From positions 29,820 through 93,819 of the IMG/VR virus record IMGVR_UViG_3300009159_008491: a stretch of 64,000 nucleotides of DNA; one strand, 5' to 3'. Positions 41,896-52,050 of the stretch are shown here, piece by piece. How positions within the stretch are numbered: position 1 is the first letter of the stretch; each line of letters opens with the position of its first letter. The DNA is from a virus. The translations under genes were made by a program, and so were the position numbers. The notes beneath the pieces were generated by a model. The model ran no database searches. It was not told the DNA's origin and was given only the letters and a program-made list of their open reading frames with translations.

Positions 41896-44800
41896 TTAAA
41901 CTTTATATATTTGATATGAGAATTTTAAATTGGCATAAGTTCTATCTGCTGGTAAAATACTGAAAACTAAATAAGAGTCGCACTTAACTAATCCGGTACC
42001 AACCTCAAATTCAACAGAAAAACAAGTTACGTCATTAGCACTTGCAGTATATGGAATATAAGACCCTCTACCATCAACTAAATTAAGTGTTGCTGGATCA
42101 CTACAATTAAAATATTGTAAAGCAAACCAAAAAACGTCATTTGCTACTATATCATCGGAATGCAAAACTCCACATACAATTATTTTTTCACTAATTCCAA
42201 TATCAAATGAAATAGGAATCCCGCAATTAACATATGCTACATTCCATGCACCCGATATATTCCAAGGCTCTCCATTCCAGCCTGCTCGATCATTTCCATA
42301 ATAAAAAGTACTTTGTACGGCAGTCTCAATATAAGAAGAATTGTTTGCAATTAAACCTCCTCCATTAACACCGGAAGTACCAGAAGAACCTGCACTACCA
42401 GAAGTACCATTGATGCCAGAAGTACCTCTACTTCCTGAACTACCTGATGTACCAGCAGCACCTGAACTACCACTAGAACCTGCACTACCACTAGATCCTG
42501 CACTACCTGAGCTACCGCTAGATCCTGCACTACCAGATGATCCTGCACTACCTGAACTTCCAGAAGAACCTGAAGAACCAGCTGTTCCGTTAGCACCTGA
42601 TGAACCAGATGACCCTGCACTACCACTTGTCCCACTTCCTCCACCTCCGCCTGTTGTTCCAGTAGAATAAACATAACCATTTGCATCTACTGTTAGGAAT
42701 CTTGTTCCTCCGTTAGGAGTATTCTCTATTTTTAAATAAGGAACAAACACATGATCATTATCATTTCCGGTTGAAGATAATGATACTGCATTGAGAGTAT
42801 TTGAAACTCCTCCTAATATTACACCTCTTGTTACATCAAAAATAGAACTGGCATTACTTCCAATTATTAAAGAGTTAGTTGAACCTGTTATTGTTGAAGA
42901 TGTAGATGAAACAATTGTAGATTTGGTTGAAGAGGATATTACACTAAAATTTGATTGTAAAATAGTTGAATTTGTACCCGAATAAACTTTATTATTATAA
43001 CCAGACACAAGATTATAAGAACCTTTTTTCAAGTAGTTGGAAACTCCATTAATTATCGTTGAAAAAGTGGCCCCATTATTAGCAGGTTGTAAAGCTTGAT
43101 ATATTGTATTGTTCGCACCTTGAAGAATTATGTTAGTATTCCCTCCAGCTTTATTATTAGATCCATTTAAAATACTTGTGAATCTTCCTTGTCTTATTGC
43201 ATTTCCAGAACCAGTTCCAATAAAATTATATCTCCTATTAAATCCAGAACCGTAAAAATCGTCCATTACAATACTGTTGCTATTACCATTGATAATTGTT
43301 GCAAATGTGACACCACATAAAATATGTGATTGTCCACCACCCACTAAAAATCTATAAGAACTATAGGCTTTTGTTCCAGTTCCGTTAATTATCGTTGAAA
43401 GGGCACATACATCAGGAAAAGGATTACCAGCCCCTCTTATAGAATAACTAACGCCAGATATAATATTATTGTTTCCATTTAATATTGAAATCATTCCAAA
43501 ATTTGAACCAGCACCTCCTAAAGTTTCTCCAGTATTGAAAGCAATTCTATTATTATAACCATTGCCAATTGTACTATATTGTACTAAACTCTGATTTATT
43601 CTACCTCCTATTATTGAAGAAAATCTAGTTTGAGCAGTATTGCTGTCACCGTTTAAAATAGTTTCTTTTCCAGATATTGTACTTCTTTTTATCCTATTGC
43701 TTTCTCCGTTTCCTATTAAAGAATATTCAACTGAATAAGTTATATTTGATCTTCCGGCACCAATAAAACTTCTTGATCCCCCTGAAATTAAATTAAAATC
43801 TCCGTTACCAATAAAGTTATAAATATTGGTTGCTAATGTGCCTCCTGATATTATATTATTTCTTCCGTTTCCTATGAAATTGGTGTTGCCAGAAACATAA
43901 TTATTTCTTCCATTTCCTATAAAAGAATAAATACCAGTTACCTCGTTATATTCACCACCTAAAATGGTTGAATAATTACTATTTGTTAAGTTGCTTTTTC
44001 CATTTAAAATAGTTGAAAACTTTCCAAAAGTTGAATTTCCAGAACCGTTTAAAATTGTCGCATAATTATTTGTTCCGGCTGTGTTAAAATCGCCATTTCC
44101 AATAAATGCACGTCTAGAACCAGTGATTAAATTAAAATTACCAGCAGCTATTAAACTTGTAACTGAGGTATTTCTTATAATGTTACCGGTACCGTTTCCA
44201 ATGGCTGCTCCATCGCTAGTACTTAAAATTGAATTTGAAACTCCATTTAATATGCTTCCGAATATAGTAGAACTTATTGTATTCGCTGAGCCCGCTAACA
44301 TTACAGAGTAATTACCGGTACTTAATGTATTTTTAAATCCATTGACTATTGAAGAAAAATTAGATGAACTTACGGTGTTTCCTGAACCGGCACCAATAAA
44401 AGAATAAGGTGAACTTGAATTAATCGTGTTTGTTTTACCACCGATTATTGTGGAATATTGAGAAAGGCCTGAATTTGACTTGCCAGCAACTAAAACAAAA
44501 TTTGCGGATGCTTGATTATCTCCTTTTTGTAACTGAGCGGCCATTGTAGCAGTAGTATAAGCACCAGTGCTTGTTCTACCACTTTCCCAAATTGTATGTC
44601 TTATTGTAAATGGATCACTTAAGGTATTTCCAGAAATTATTTGTGTAGCAGTTCCTGCAGAAATATTAGGTGCGGTCACACCTGTGACAGCAATTGTGAT
44701 ATAATTATTGTTTGTTGCTCTTGTAACTGATATATTATTTCCACCAGATAAACTCCTCAGATAAACAGTTCCTAAGTTTTGATTACTGTAAATATTTCCA

Positions 44801-46101
44801 GCTGGAGAACCTGCATTACCTAAATTATTAAAAACTTGTGTGTATGCAATTCCTAAAGTTATACCCGTTTTATATACGTAACCATTATTATCAATTGTTA
44901 AAAATTGGAATGGTGTTGTTGGACCTTGATATATATTAGCTATTCTTAAATAAGGAACTGCAGTTGTATATGCAGATAATCCTATTGTAATATTTTTACC
45001 ACCAGTTATTGTAGAATAACTTTTATAAATTTTATTACTTGCACCTCCTAAAACAGTTGAATGAGTTGAATAAACTTTATTATCGGATCCTTGTACTATA
45101 GTTGAATAGGTTCCTCCACTAACGAAATTTTGTCTACCATTTACAATTAAAGAATAATGTGAATTTCTAATTTTATTTTTATAACCAGAAACTAAAGTTG
45201 AATATGAAGAAGCACTAATTATATTATATGAACCACCTACAATTGAAGATTTTTGACTAAAATATGATTTATTTTGTATACCATTTAATATTGAAGAATA
45301 TGGTGATCCACTAATTGTATTATAAGATCCATTTCCAATTGTAGAATTTGGACTAACATTTGATATTTGATTATTTATACCATTTATTGTTGTTGAATAT
45401 GGCGAACCACTAATTCCATTATAATGTCCATTTCCAATTATAGAGTATCTAGAAGAATTAATATTACCTTTATAACCATTTAATATTACTGAATATGGAG
45501 ATCCAGTTATATTATTTTGATACCCAGTACCAATTAAAGAGTTTCTAGAAAATAGAATACCCATTTTAGGACCATTCAATATTATTGAATAGTTTGATCC
45601 ACTAATAATGTTTTTATAACCATTTGTTATCGTAGAATGCAAAGAAGTAATTGCAGAATTTGCTCTGCCATTACCTATCAAAGAAAAACTCGAATAATTA
45701 TTCTGATTATTTTGTCCTCCTAAAATTCCAGAATAATTACTTTGATTATTAATTGTATTACCACTTCCTGCAACTATTGACCAATTAGAATTAGATGTAT
45801 TTTGACCATTTTGTAATTGAATCGGCATCAAATAAGAAGAATAACTTCCTCCAGCACTTGTTCTTCCACTTTCCCATAAAGTATGTCTTATGGTAACTTT
45901 AGTTCCAGCACTTATTAACTCTATTGCTGTTCCAGCTGACAAGTTATTAATACTTCCACCACCAGTAGATCCTGTTGCAGTGTTAACATAATATCTCAAA
46001 GAACGTAGATTTACTACATCCTTATCATGAATTGGATCTGATGCGTTTACGCCTCTCCTACCAAAAAAATTTACACCTTCTGGACCTAAAAGTTCTACCA
46101 T
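41896..46101 (-). CDS. Large tail fibre with duplicated beta-roll modules and Gly-X-Y repeat stalk
   Basis: A 1401-residue protein. Two modules share the same layout. Each has an introductory domain (SAGT...TIRHT.WESGRTS, first near 50-115, second near 479-540), a YadA-head-like roll of 14-16-residue repeats, and a closing VPYL.I...FLT.D.NGYVY.TG (near 380-411 and 1117-1147). Then 30 Gly-X-Y triplets (about 1149-1245), mostly Ser, Ala and Thr with no proline, lead to a globular C-terminal domain of about 150 residues with several Cys. The C-terminus probably binds the host and the repeats form the shaft. A CTATTTATT box is 23 bases upstream. Confidence 0.85.
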   Translation of the reverse strand: MVELLGPEGVNFFGRRGVNASDPIHDKDVVNLRSLRYYVNTATGSTGGGSINNLSAGTAIELISAGTKVTIRHTLWESGRTSAGGSYSSYLMPIQLQNGQNTSNSNWSIVAGSGNTINNQSNYSGILGGQNNQNNYSSFSLIGNGRANSAITSLHSTITNGYKNIISGSNYSIILNGPKMGILFSRNSLIGTGYQNNITGSPYSVILNGYKGNINSSRYSIIGNGHYNGISGSPYSTTINGINNQISNVSPNSTIGNGSYNTISGSPYSSILNGIQNKSYFSQKSSIVGGSYNIISASSYSTLVSGYKNKIRNSHYSLIVNGRQNFVSGGTYSTIVQGSDNKVYSTHSTVLGGASNKIYKSYSTITGGKNITIGLSAYTTAVPYLRIANIYQGPTTPFQFLTIDNNGYVYKTGITLGIAYTQVFNNLGNAGSPAGNIYSNQNLGTVYLRSLSGGNNISVTRATNNNYITIAVTGVTAPNISAGTATQIISGNTLSDPFTIRHTIWESGRTSTGAYTTATMAAQLQKGDNQASANFVLVAGKSNSGLSQYSTIIGGKTNTINSSSPYSFIGAGSGNTVSSSNFSSIVNGFKNTLSTGNYSVMLAGSANTISSTIFGSILNGVSNSILSTSDGAAIGNGTGNIIRNTSVTSLIAAGNFNLITGSRRAFIGNGDFNTAGTNNYATILNGSGNSTFGKFSTILNGKSNLTNSNYSTILGGEYNEVTGIYSFIGNGRNNYVSGNTNFIGNGRNNIISGGTLATNIYNFIGNGDFNLISGGSRSFIGAGRSNITYSVEYSLIGNGESNRIKRSTISGKETILNGDSNTAQTRFSSIIGGRINQSLVQYSTIGNGYNNRIAFNTGETLGGAGSNFGMISILNGNNNIISGVSYSIRGAGNPFPDVCALSTIINGTGTKAYSSYRFLVGGGQSHILCGVTFATIINGNSNSIVMDDFYGSGFNRRYNFIGTGSGNAIRQGRFTSILNGSNNKAGGNTNIILQGANNTIYQALQPANNGATFSTIINGVSNYLKKGSYNLVSGYNNKVYSGTNSTILQSNFSVISSSTKSTIVSSTSSTITGSTNSLIIGSNASSIFDVTRGVILGGVSNTLNAVSLSSTGNDNDHVFVPYLKIENTPNGGTRFLTVDANGYVYSTGTTGGGGGSGTSGSAGSSGSSGANGTAGSSGSSGSSGSAGSSGSAGSSGSSGSAGSSGSAGSSGSSGAAGTSGSSGSRGTSGINGTSGSAGSSGTSGVNGGGLIANNSSYIETAVQSTFYYGNDRAGWNGEPWNISGAWNVAYVNCGIPISFDIGISEKIIVCGVLHSDDIVANDVFWFALQYFNCSDPATLNLVDGRGSYIPYTASANDVTCFSVEFEVGTGLVKCDSYLVFSILPADRTYANLKFSYQIYKV
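42355..42655 (-). repeat. Gly-X-Y triplet repeat (30 units), proline-free
   Basis: In-frame nine-base-like DNA repeats encode consecutive GSS, GSA and GTS triplets. Absence of proline argues against a classical collagen helix; a polyglycine-II-type bundle is another possibility. The antisense frame reads as a Pro-rich open frame, which is a by-product of the repeat. Confidence 0.85.
42790..45790 (-). repeat. Degenerate beta-roll repeats (YadA-head type) in two tracts
   Basis: Tracts at about 45000-45790 and about 42790-44490 encode 14-16-residue units of the form S-x-I-x-x-G-x-x-N-x-I-x-x-x. The units are diverged at DNA level but regular in protein. The tracts flank the second introductory module and belong to the two fibre modules. 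Confidence 0.8.
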
Positions 46102-46124
46102 TTAATTTAAATACTATATCTCAA

Positions 46125-46133
46125 AATAAATAG
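46125..46133 (-). promoter_or_regulatory. Candidate late-promoter box CTATTTATT
   Basis: Exact copy on the coding strand, 23 bases upstream of the fibre ATG at 46101, in context ATACTATTTATTTTGAG. Confidence 0.55.
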
Positions 46134-46172
46134 TATTTAAAATAAAACGATATTGAAAATAATCAATAAAAA

Positions 46173-47600
46173 TTATCTAAATAAGATTTGGACGATTCCA
46201 AAATCACCATCAAATTCTTTTGTGGTTTTAAGAACGTGATATTTTGTCCCATTTATTGCTCTTCCATCAGAACCAACATCAATTTTTTGTGATGTAATTT
46301 TTTCTGAAGTTCTAACATATAATTTACCCAATAATCCTATTGGAGCCCATTCTTTTCTTTCTGATCTTGGAATATATTCTTGATTTGGATTATAATTTTC
46401 ATTAAAAACATTAATTTTTAAAACATGTATTAAGTTTTTAAGATTTATATCATTAATTGAAATATTTTCAGCTATAGTTCCTTTTATATTTGTAGCACTA
46501 GGATGTTCTGTATAAATCTTATTGTCAGGACCTAAATGATAAATTTGATTGTTTTCTGATTTTTCACTATTCAACAAAGTAAATCCTGAATAATTTTGAT
46601 ACATTTCTCTTCCCCATATATCTCTTTTATGCAATTGATTCCAAAATTCTTCAGCTCCATCACCAATAATACATGGAGTAGCAGATACAATACCAACAAT
46701 ATTAGAATTGTCTATTTTAATTTTATCTTTATTTAAACTTACAAAAAAACCAGTTCTATCCTGATTGTTTGGGTTTTGATCTTCCCATTCAAAATATTCT
46801 GCATAATCGGCTGTTCCATTCTGAGTTAATGCTCCATTCATGGTCGCAGCACCAGTTGAATCTATTCTAAATCTATTGTTTGTAACAGCTGGTGTTGTAG
46901 TGGTACCGCCATTTGCAAATACAAAACTATTAGCTCCTCTGGTTCTACCACCTGTTCCTAAAACAACTGATCCAGTATGATCAACAAAATTGCCTGATCC
47001 ACCTAAAAGTGTTGAATAAGGTGCTGTAATTTTATTGTTTCTTCCACCTCCCATAAAGGAAAAATTTGCATTAGTCATGTAATTTGATTTACCCCAAACT
47101 ATAGCCGAATAATTACCTGCATATATACCATTACTAGACCCTCCTATTAATGAGCATTCAGGCCCACCATATGGTTCTGCATTTGTATAAGAGTTTTTTC
47201 CACCAAGATGAGTAGAATAAGGTCTACCTACATAATTATTTTTGCCATTCAAAACAATACTATAATCACCAAAAGCTCTATTTTGACTTCCATTTACAAC
47301 TGTTCCAAAAGCATTATAAACTTTATTTTTAAAACCACCAACTATTGTAGCAAAATTAAATCCACCAAAAGTATTTCCAGAGCCACCCAAAATTGAGCTA
47401 TAAGATCCAGAACCAATTGTATTTCTTTTTCCAGTTACAAATGAATAACTTCCTCCATTAGTATTATTTCCACCAACTGTTAATACAGAATATGCTCCAG
47501 TACCAGCTGATAAAAGATTACTATTATTTATGAAAAAATCATTGATTTTTATCCTTCCTTGGTTTAAGGTATCTGTAGATAATATTAGTTGATATGCCAT
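46173..47600 (-). CDS. Tail fibre/spike with beta-roll and C-terminal Peptidase_G2-like autoproteolytic chaperone
   Basis: A 475-residue protein. After a short N-terminal segment (YQLILSTDTLNQGRIKIND), beta-roll repeats run from about 30 to 235 (YSFVTGKRNTIGSG-type units). From about residue 265 the sequence reads ADYAEYFEW, TGFFVSLNKDKI, IVGIVSATPCIIGD and FWNQLHKRD, then LLGKLYVRTSEK and a FGIVQILFR ending. This is the pattern of the Peptidase_G2 intramolecular chaperone found in phage neck-appendage proteins. The domain assists trimer folding and is then cut off. The cleavage position is not assigned. Confidence 0.8.
   Translation of the reverse strand: MAYQLILSTDTLNQGRIKINDFFINNSNLLSAGTGAYSVLTVGGNNTNGGSYSFVTGKRNTIGSGSYSSILGGSGNTFGGFNFATIVGGFKNKVYNAFGTVVNGSQNRAFGDYSIVLNGKNNYVGRPYSTHLGGKNSYTNAEPYGGPECSLIGGSSNGIYAGNYSAIVWGKSNYMTNANFSFMGGGRNNKITAPYSTLLGGSGNFVDHTGSVVLGTGGRTRGANSFVFANGGTTTTPAVTNNRFRIDSTGAATMNGALTQNGTADYAEYFEWEDQNPNNQDRTGFFVSLNKDKIKIDNSNIVGIVSATPCIIGDGAEEFWNQLHKRDIWGREMYQNYSGFTLLNSEKSENNQIYHLGPDNKIYTEHPSATNIKGTIAENISINDINLKNLIHVLKINVFNENYNPNQEYIPRSERKEWAPIGLLGKLYVRTSEKITSQKIDVGSDGRAINGTKYHVLKTTKEFDGDFGIVQILFR
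46900..47500 (-). repeat. Beta-roll repeats in the G2 fibre
   Basis: About 12-14 degenerate units of the same S-x-I-x-x-G-x-x-N type as in the large fibre (SYSSILGGSGNTFGG; DYSIVLNGKNNYVG). The two fibres therefore share the shaft design. Confidence 0.75.
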
Positions 47601-47617
47601 TTTTAATAACTTTTAAT

Positions 47618-47626
47618 AATAAATAG
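47618..47626 (-). promoter_or_regulatory. Candidate late-promoter box CTATTTATT
   Basis: Exact copy, 17 bases upstream of the ATG at 47600, in context TACTATTTATTATTAAAA. Confidence 0.55.
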
Positions 47627-47643
47627 TAAACATTATAAATAAA

Positions 47644-49452
47644 CTATAAAAAAGTTTCGTTTGATAAGCTATCAAAAGTATTATTATTACCCCATTCAAT
47701 ATAAAAAATTAAATCTAAATTCGTATTAGAATTGATTGTAATATAGGTATTAATTGTAATATATGCATTATATTGTGGACTCGGAGCAGTAGCAACTAAT
47801 TTATAGTATCCTCCATTAACATTCCCAAAATCAAACAAACCTTCTATTGAAGAAACTTGTGCATATTCAATTCCGGTTACCATATCATTATAATTACCAA
47901 CTTTGTTCGATGTTCTTTGAGAAGAGCTCGCAATGTCAATAGCTAAATCAACCTGTGTATTGTTGTATACTTGGTATAATGTTATACTAGCACCTTCAAT
48001 ACCTCTTGAAGCTGTTGTAAAACCAAAAGATGAATTTGTTAAGCCAGTATTTGGACTTTCTCCAACTACATATAACCCTAAAGAAGACCAAGTTGCAGAA
48101 GAATAAAGTGCATTTCTCCAATCTTGAGTATATAAAGTTCCATTATAGTGTACAGTTACATCATATATTGTACTTGTGTTTGCTGATGTTGAAGCTGAAA
48201 TTGTGTTTGCTACCATAACACCGTTTGTAGTAGTCGCAAAATTATATGTAATTGCACCTACTGTATTTGGTGATACGATTGTCATTCCTGAAATTTGGTA
48301 TTGACCAGAATAATCATAATCAACATAATTTCTCCAAGTATGACCCGAAAGCCTAAAATCACCTGTAGCTATTATACTAGCTTCAACAGAATCAGACCAA
48401 GTTGTAATATTTTGTTTAGTATTAAAAATATTAATAATTTCTTTTGTATTTCCTATTCTATAGATAAATGAATCATTGGCTCTTAAAGGTGTTGAAAAAG
48501 TTCTTACAAATTCAGCATCTCCAACTTGTTTGTTTATAATATAATTATAAATATCTGAACCAGAAAACGGTGTATCTTGTGTATCATAATTGACTTGTAG
48601 TTGATAATAATCTCCATCATCAACGTTAGAAAAATTAAAAACTGGACTTAAATTTGTTGTGGTTCCTTGTACTGCTATTGCAGAATTACCACCAGAAACA
48701 TTTAGATTAGCTTTTTTAGGAGGAACAAAATATGTAAAAAAGGCACCATTTATTACAGATCCAGAAAATGGCGTATTTCCCGTTATTGTAGCAGGTCCAA
48801 TTCCAGATTTGTATGTGGTAGTAGCAGAAGGTTCCAAAAATAATCTAGTTGGAGTATTGTTATTATTGGTATCTAAATAATAGCAATCTCCTAATGTCAT
48901 ATCATTCGGTTCTTCAAATGAAAATACCGTATCTATTATATATTGATCTTTATCTGAAAATACATATTTCGTAAAATTACCTATATCTTTATATTGTGTT
49001 GGAAAACTATATGTATAAGCACTATTTATGATGGTAATTCCCGAAGTATTTTCTTGTATTTCTATTAATGGAGTAGTTAAATAACTATCAACATTAGCAG
49101 TTGAAGTGTTTGGATTTGATACATAATCAGTATAAGCAGAAAATGGTAATCTATATAATTCATGTATAATTAATGTTGATCCGGTATTTGTTAGTAAAGA
49201 ATTTATAGAATCTCCTGAAAAATATATAGTATATTCTTTACCATTATTTATATCATAACTTATAGAATTATAATCTACTCCATAATAATTTAAACTAGCA
49301 CCTTGTATTCTATAGTATGCAGGATAATCATATGAAAAAAAATTACCTAAAGATATTTTATTAAAATATCCTAAGGTATTTTGTGTTAAAACTTGTGAAG
49401 ATGTATCGTTATCTCCAGTTGTTTGTGATATTATATAATTTTCTAATGACAT
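47644..49452 (-). CDS. Large beta-rich virion protein, 602 aa
   Basis: A protein rich in Thr, Ser, Asn and Tyr with alternating strands throughout (NNGKEYTIYFSGDS; YDYSGQYQISGMTIVSP). No Cys-rich or catalytic motif and no membrane segment are seen. Its place between the baseplate gene and the fibres suggests a baseplate-fibre connector or tail fibre. It starts 15 bases after the baseplate gene. No family recognised, so the role is positional inference. Confidence 0.65.
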   Translation of the reverse strand: MSLENYIISQTTGDNDTSSQVLTQNTLGYFNKISLGNFFSYDYPAYYRIQGASLNYYGVDYNSISYDINNGKEYTIYFSGDSINSLLTNTGSTLIIHELYRLPFSAYTDYVSNPNTSTANVDSYLTTPLIEIQENTSGITIINSAYTYSFPTQYKDIGNFTKYVFSDKDQYIIDTVFSFEEPNDMTLGDCYYLDTNNNNTPTRLFLEPSATTTYKSGIGPATITGNTPFSGSVINGAFFTYFVPPKKANLNVSGGNSAIAVQGTTTNLSPVFNFSNVDDGDYYQLQVNYDTQDTPFSGSDIYNYIINKQVGDAEFVRTFSTPLRANDSFIYRIGNTKEIINIFNTKQNITTWSDSVEASIIATGDFRLSGHTWRNYVDYDYSGQYQISGMTIVSPNTVGAITYNFATTTNGVMVANTISASTSANTSTIYDVTVHYNGTLYTQDWRNALYSSATWSSLGLYVVGESPNTGLTNSSFGFTTASRGIEGASITLYQVYNNTQVDLAIDIASSSQRTSNKVGNYNDMVTGIEYAQVSSIEGLFDFGNVNGGYYKLVATAPSPQYNAYITINTYITINSNTNLDLIFYIEWGNNNTFDSLSNETFL

Positions 49453-49467
49453 TTTTTAATTAATTAA

Positions 49468-52020
49468 TTAATCTATAGGTGGTACTGCTGGTTGTGGTCC
49501 ATAGGTTCCACCACCGCTAGTATTTCCTGTATAAGGTTGAGGTGTAGGCGGAGGAGTTCCAATTGGTGTTCCAGAAAGCGGAAATAGTATAGTTGTTCCT
49601 ATAAATCCAACTTTTTGTTGTGTTTGTGTTAAAGCACTTAAAATATTCGCACTAACATTTACTGTATTTATAACAGGTTGAAAGAGCTTTACTACTTGTG
49701 CTTGAGTTTTTACAGTGCTAAAATTTAAATTTGTGATATCATTTACATTTGAATTTACTACTATGCCATTTATATTGCTTTTGAATATGTTATTTACTTT
49801 GGAAGTAACTACAACACCATCAATTTGATTATAAAATTGATCTGGTAATTTTGTTTGAAATTCAGAACCATCATTTATTCCTTTTGGGTAAATAAATTTT
49901 TGTCTATTGAAAACTGTATTTCTATAAATTACTGAAATTCCTTCAAATATTGTTGTAGCTGGAATAATTTGCTCAATATAAGTAAAAACTTTAGATTCAA
50001 TTAGTTTTAAAAAGTTTTCTAATTTTCTAAAAGTTATCATGTTTGAAATTTCACCATTTACATTCCAATAATAATAAGTCAAATAAATTTTTCTTAAATT
50101 AGGGTAAAAGTAATTGTGGTGAGGTTCAAAAGATGTTTTTCTTGTTTTAACATCAATATTATTATTATAAACAAAATTTAACCATTCAGACATTGTCCAA
50201 CCACTTATTTCTGGGGGTGCAACTAAATTTACATCTGATAATTTATAATCTGATGGTAAATTAACTGTTGTATTTCCTGTATAAAAAAATCCTATTTTAT
50301 ACCAATCAAAAACATCACATTCTATTGCTGATGCTGGATCTAAACCAACAGTTATTTCTTTTGAATTAATTATATTTTCAGTTCCACTATAAGTAGGATC
50401 TCCAGTATAAATTTTTACATTATCAACAGTTCTAATTGGATCAAATTCTGGTCTCCATTGATTTATGTAATAATCACCGTTACCTCTTCCCGGACCGCCT
50501 TCTTGAAAAGCAAATTTACTCTCATTATAATTAATATATCCATTTTCATTAACAACAGTTGTTGGTTCAGGTGTGAAAAAGGCAGTTGAAGTACCTACAG
50601 TTTGATCACCTAATCTTGAAAGAACTGTACTTGCATTTTTTTCAATTTTATAAACAAATTCATTGAAATTTACTAAACAATCTGGTGCCCCAATTAATTT
50701 AAAAATAAAAGTTATTGCTTCTCTAGTTCCTTTTCTTTTGTATAACCAATTAATGTTGGTTAACATTCTTCTCCATAATTCTAAATTATAATCCTCTAAA
50801 GTCTTGTTGTTTCCATCTTCTTGGCCCAAATATTCAAAAAAATCAGTGTCTGTAAAATTAATAGGTTGTTTCCAGCCTAATAATTCTGTTAATCTTCCTA
50901 AAAATTTATTTGAAATAGTTTCTGATTCCGTATAATCATATGAATGAGAATATGCTAAATTATCAATATATTCTTTTATTTTATCAAATTCTTCAGCGTA
51001 TGTTTGTATTAATTTATTATAAATTTGACCATCGGTATCAAGTTCTAAATAGTTTTCTGGGACTATTGCTCTAACCATCCAATTAGTTTTTATTTGATCA
51101 GTTAGTGTTGCATATTTTAATAATTCATCAGTGAAATTATCAAAATTAGTTCCATAAGAATCTGGGGCAAAACCATCTATTGATCTTGGCCAAGGTATCG
51201 ATTTTTCAAAAAATTGATCATTATCTGGATTTGGAACAAGCCATTTACCACCTTCTGTTAATTGATACTCTAAATTATTTAAACTTCTTTTATATTCAAA
51301 ATAACGTTTTTTTGAAGGTCTTATATATATAGCATCAGTAGTATTGGCTGTAAAAATACCAGATATTCTAAAGTTTAAATGATAATAATCTGAATAAGCA
51401 CTATAATTATAAGATAAAATTGGATAAGCTGGAGTTGTATTTAAAGTTGTAGAACTTAATTGAATTTCAAATTGATTAAAATTATCAAAAACAGTTAAAG
51501 TATTAGAGCTCAATGCATTATAACTATTTCCTGAAGTAAAAATTATATTTCCTTGATTAGTAAATGCAGAGCTTATTAATGTAATTTCAGTATAACTTAG
51601 TTGAGTGCTTGAAAGTGTAATAAAATTTGTTTCTCCAACATTTGAATCATAAGCTAATATAGCATACGGATATCCTTCAATTGTTTTATTAATAGAATTT
51701 GCTAATCTTGTATAGAAAGAGCCAAAAAATGAATAAGAATTTGGATCAGTTAAATCAGGGTTCAAATCATTTTCAGTGAGGCCTAATGCTTTATTTACAT
51801 TAAAATCAGAGGAAGTAAGAGATGTAAGGTTTTGTAGTCTATCAAAACTTAAATTTTTAATACCTGTTGAAAGTGTATTTGTTAAGCTTCTTTCAATTCT
51901 AAAGTCACCAAAAGTAAAAATTGATTCGGTATTAGTGTTTTGATATAGTTTATCCTGCCCCGGAATACTTAGGGTTGATAATGTATTATTGGTAAAAAGA
52001 GGATCCGGATCAAAAAACAT
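49468..52020 (-). CDS. Baseplate protein with P2 gpI/T4-type tail-protein domain
   Basis: An 850-residue protein. The central part (about residues 345-465) holds DYTESETISNKFLGRLTELLGW and LYKRKGTREAITFIFKLIGAP. I recognise these from phage tail proteins that form the baseplate wedge. N-terminal and C-terminal parts are beta-rich and specific to this phage. The end is a Pro/Gly-rich tail (PIGTPPPTPQPYTGNTSGGG). A CTATTTATT box lies 30 bases upstream. Confidence 0.75.
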   Translation of the reverse strand: MFFDPDPLFTNNTLSTLSIPGQDKLYQNTNTESIFTFGDFRIERSLTNTLSTGIKNLSFDRLQNLTSLTSSDFNVNKALGLTENDLNPDLTDPNSYSFFGSFYTRLANSINKTIEGYPYAILAYDSNVGETNFITLSSTQLSYTEITLISSAFTNQGNIIFTSGNSYNALSSNTLTVFDNFNQFEIQLSSTTLNTTPAYPILSYNYSAYSDYYHLNFRISGIFTANTTDAIYIRPSKKRYFEYKRSLNNLEYQLTEGGKWLVPNPDNDQFFEKSIPWPRSIDGFAPDSYGTNFDNFTDELLKYATLTDQIKTNWMVRAIVPENYLELDTDGQIYNKLIQTYAEEFDKIKEYIDNLAYSHSYDYTESETISNKFLGRLTELLGWKQPINFTDTDFFEYLGQEDGNNKTLEDYNLELWRRMLTNINWLYKRKGTREAITFIFKLIGAPDCLVNFNEFVYKIEKNASTVLSRLGDQTVGTSTAFFTPEPTTVVNENGYINYNESKFAFQEGGPGRGNGDYYINQWRPEFDPIRTVDNVKIYTGDPTYSGTENIINSKEITVGLDPASAIECDVFDWYKIGFFYTGNTTVNLPSDYKLSDVNLVAPPEISGWTMSEWLNFVYNNNIDVKTRKTSFEPHHNYFYPNLRKIYLTYYYWNVNGEISNMITFRKLENFLKLIESKVFTYIEQIIPATTIFEGISVIYRNTVFNRQKFIYPKGINDGSEFQTKLPDQFYNQIDGVVVTSKVNNIFKSNINGIVVNSNVNDITNLNFSTVKTQAQVVKLFQPVINTVNVSANILSALTQTQQKVGFIGTTILFPLSGTPIGTPPPTPQPYTGNTSGGGTYGPQPAVPPID

Positions 52021-52050
52021 GTTTAGCTAAAATAATTTGTTTTAATTTAA

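Noticed and set aside
42355-42655. CRISPR-like tandem repeats
   Set aside because: Units are short, in frame, without unique spacers, and code for Gly-X-Y triplets.
42341-42670. Long plus-strand Pro-rich open frame
   Set aside because: It is the antisense reading of the Gly-X-Y repeat in the fibre gene; the minus-strand frame continues far beyond it on both sides.
42790-45790. Diversity-generating retroelement variable region
   Set aside because: Repeats are degenerate structural units; there is no reverse transcriptase or adenine-biased template pair in the window.
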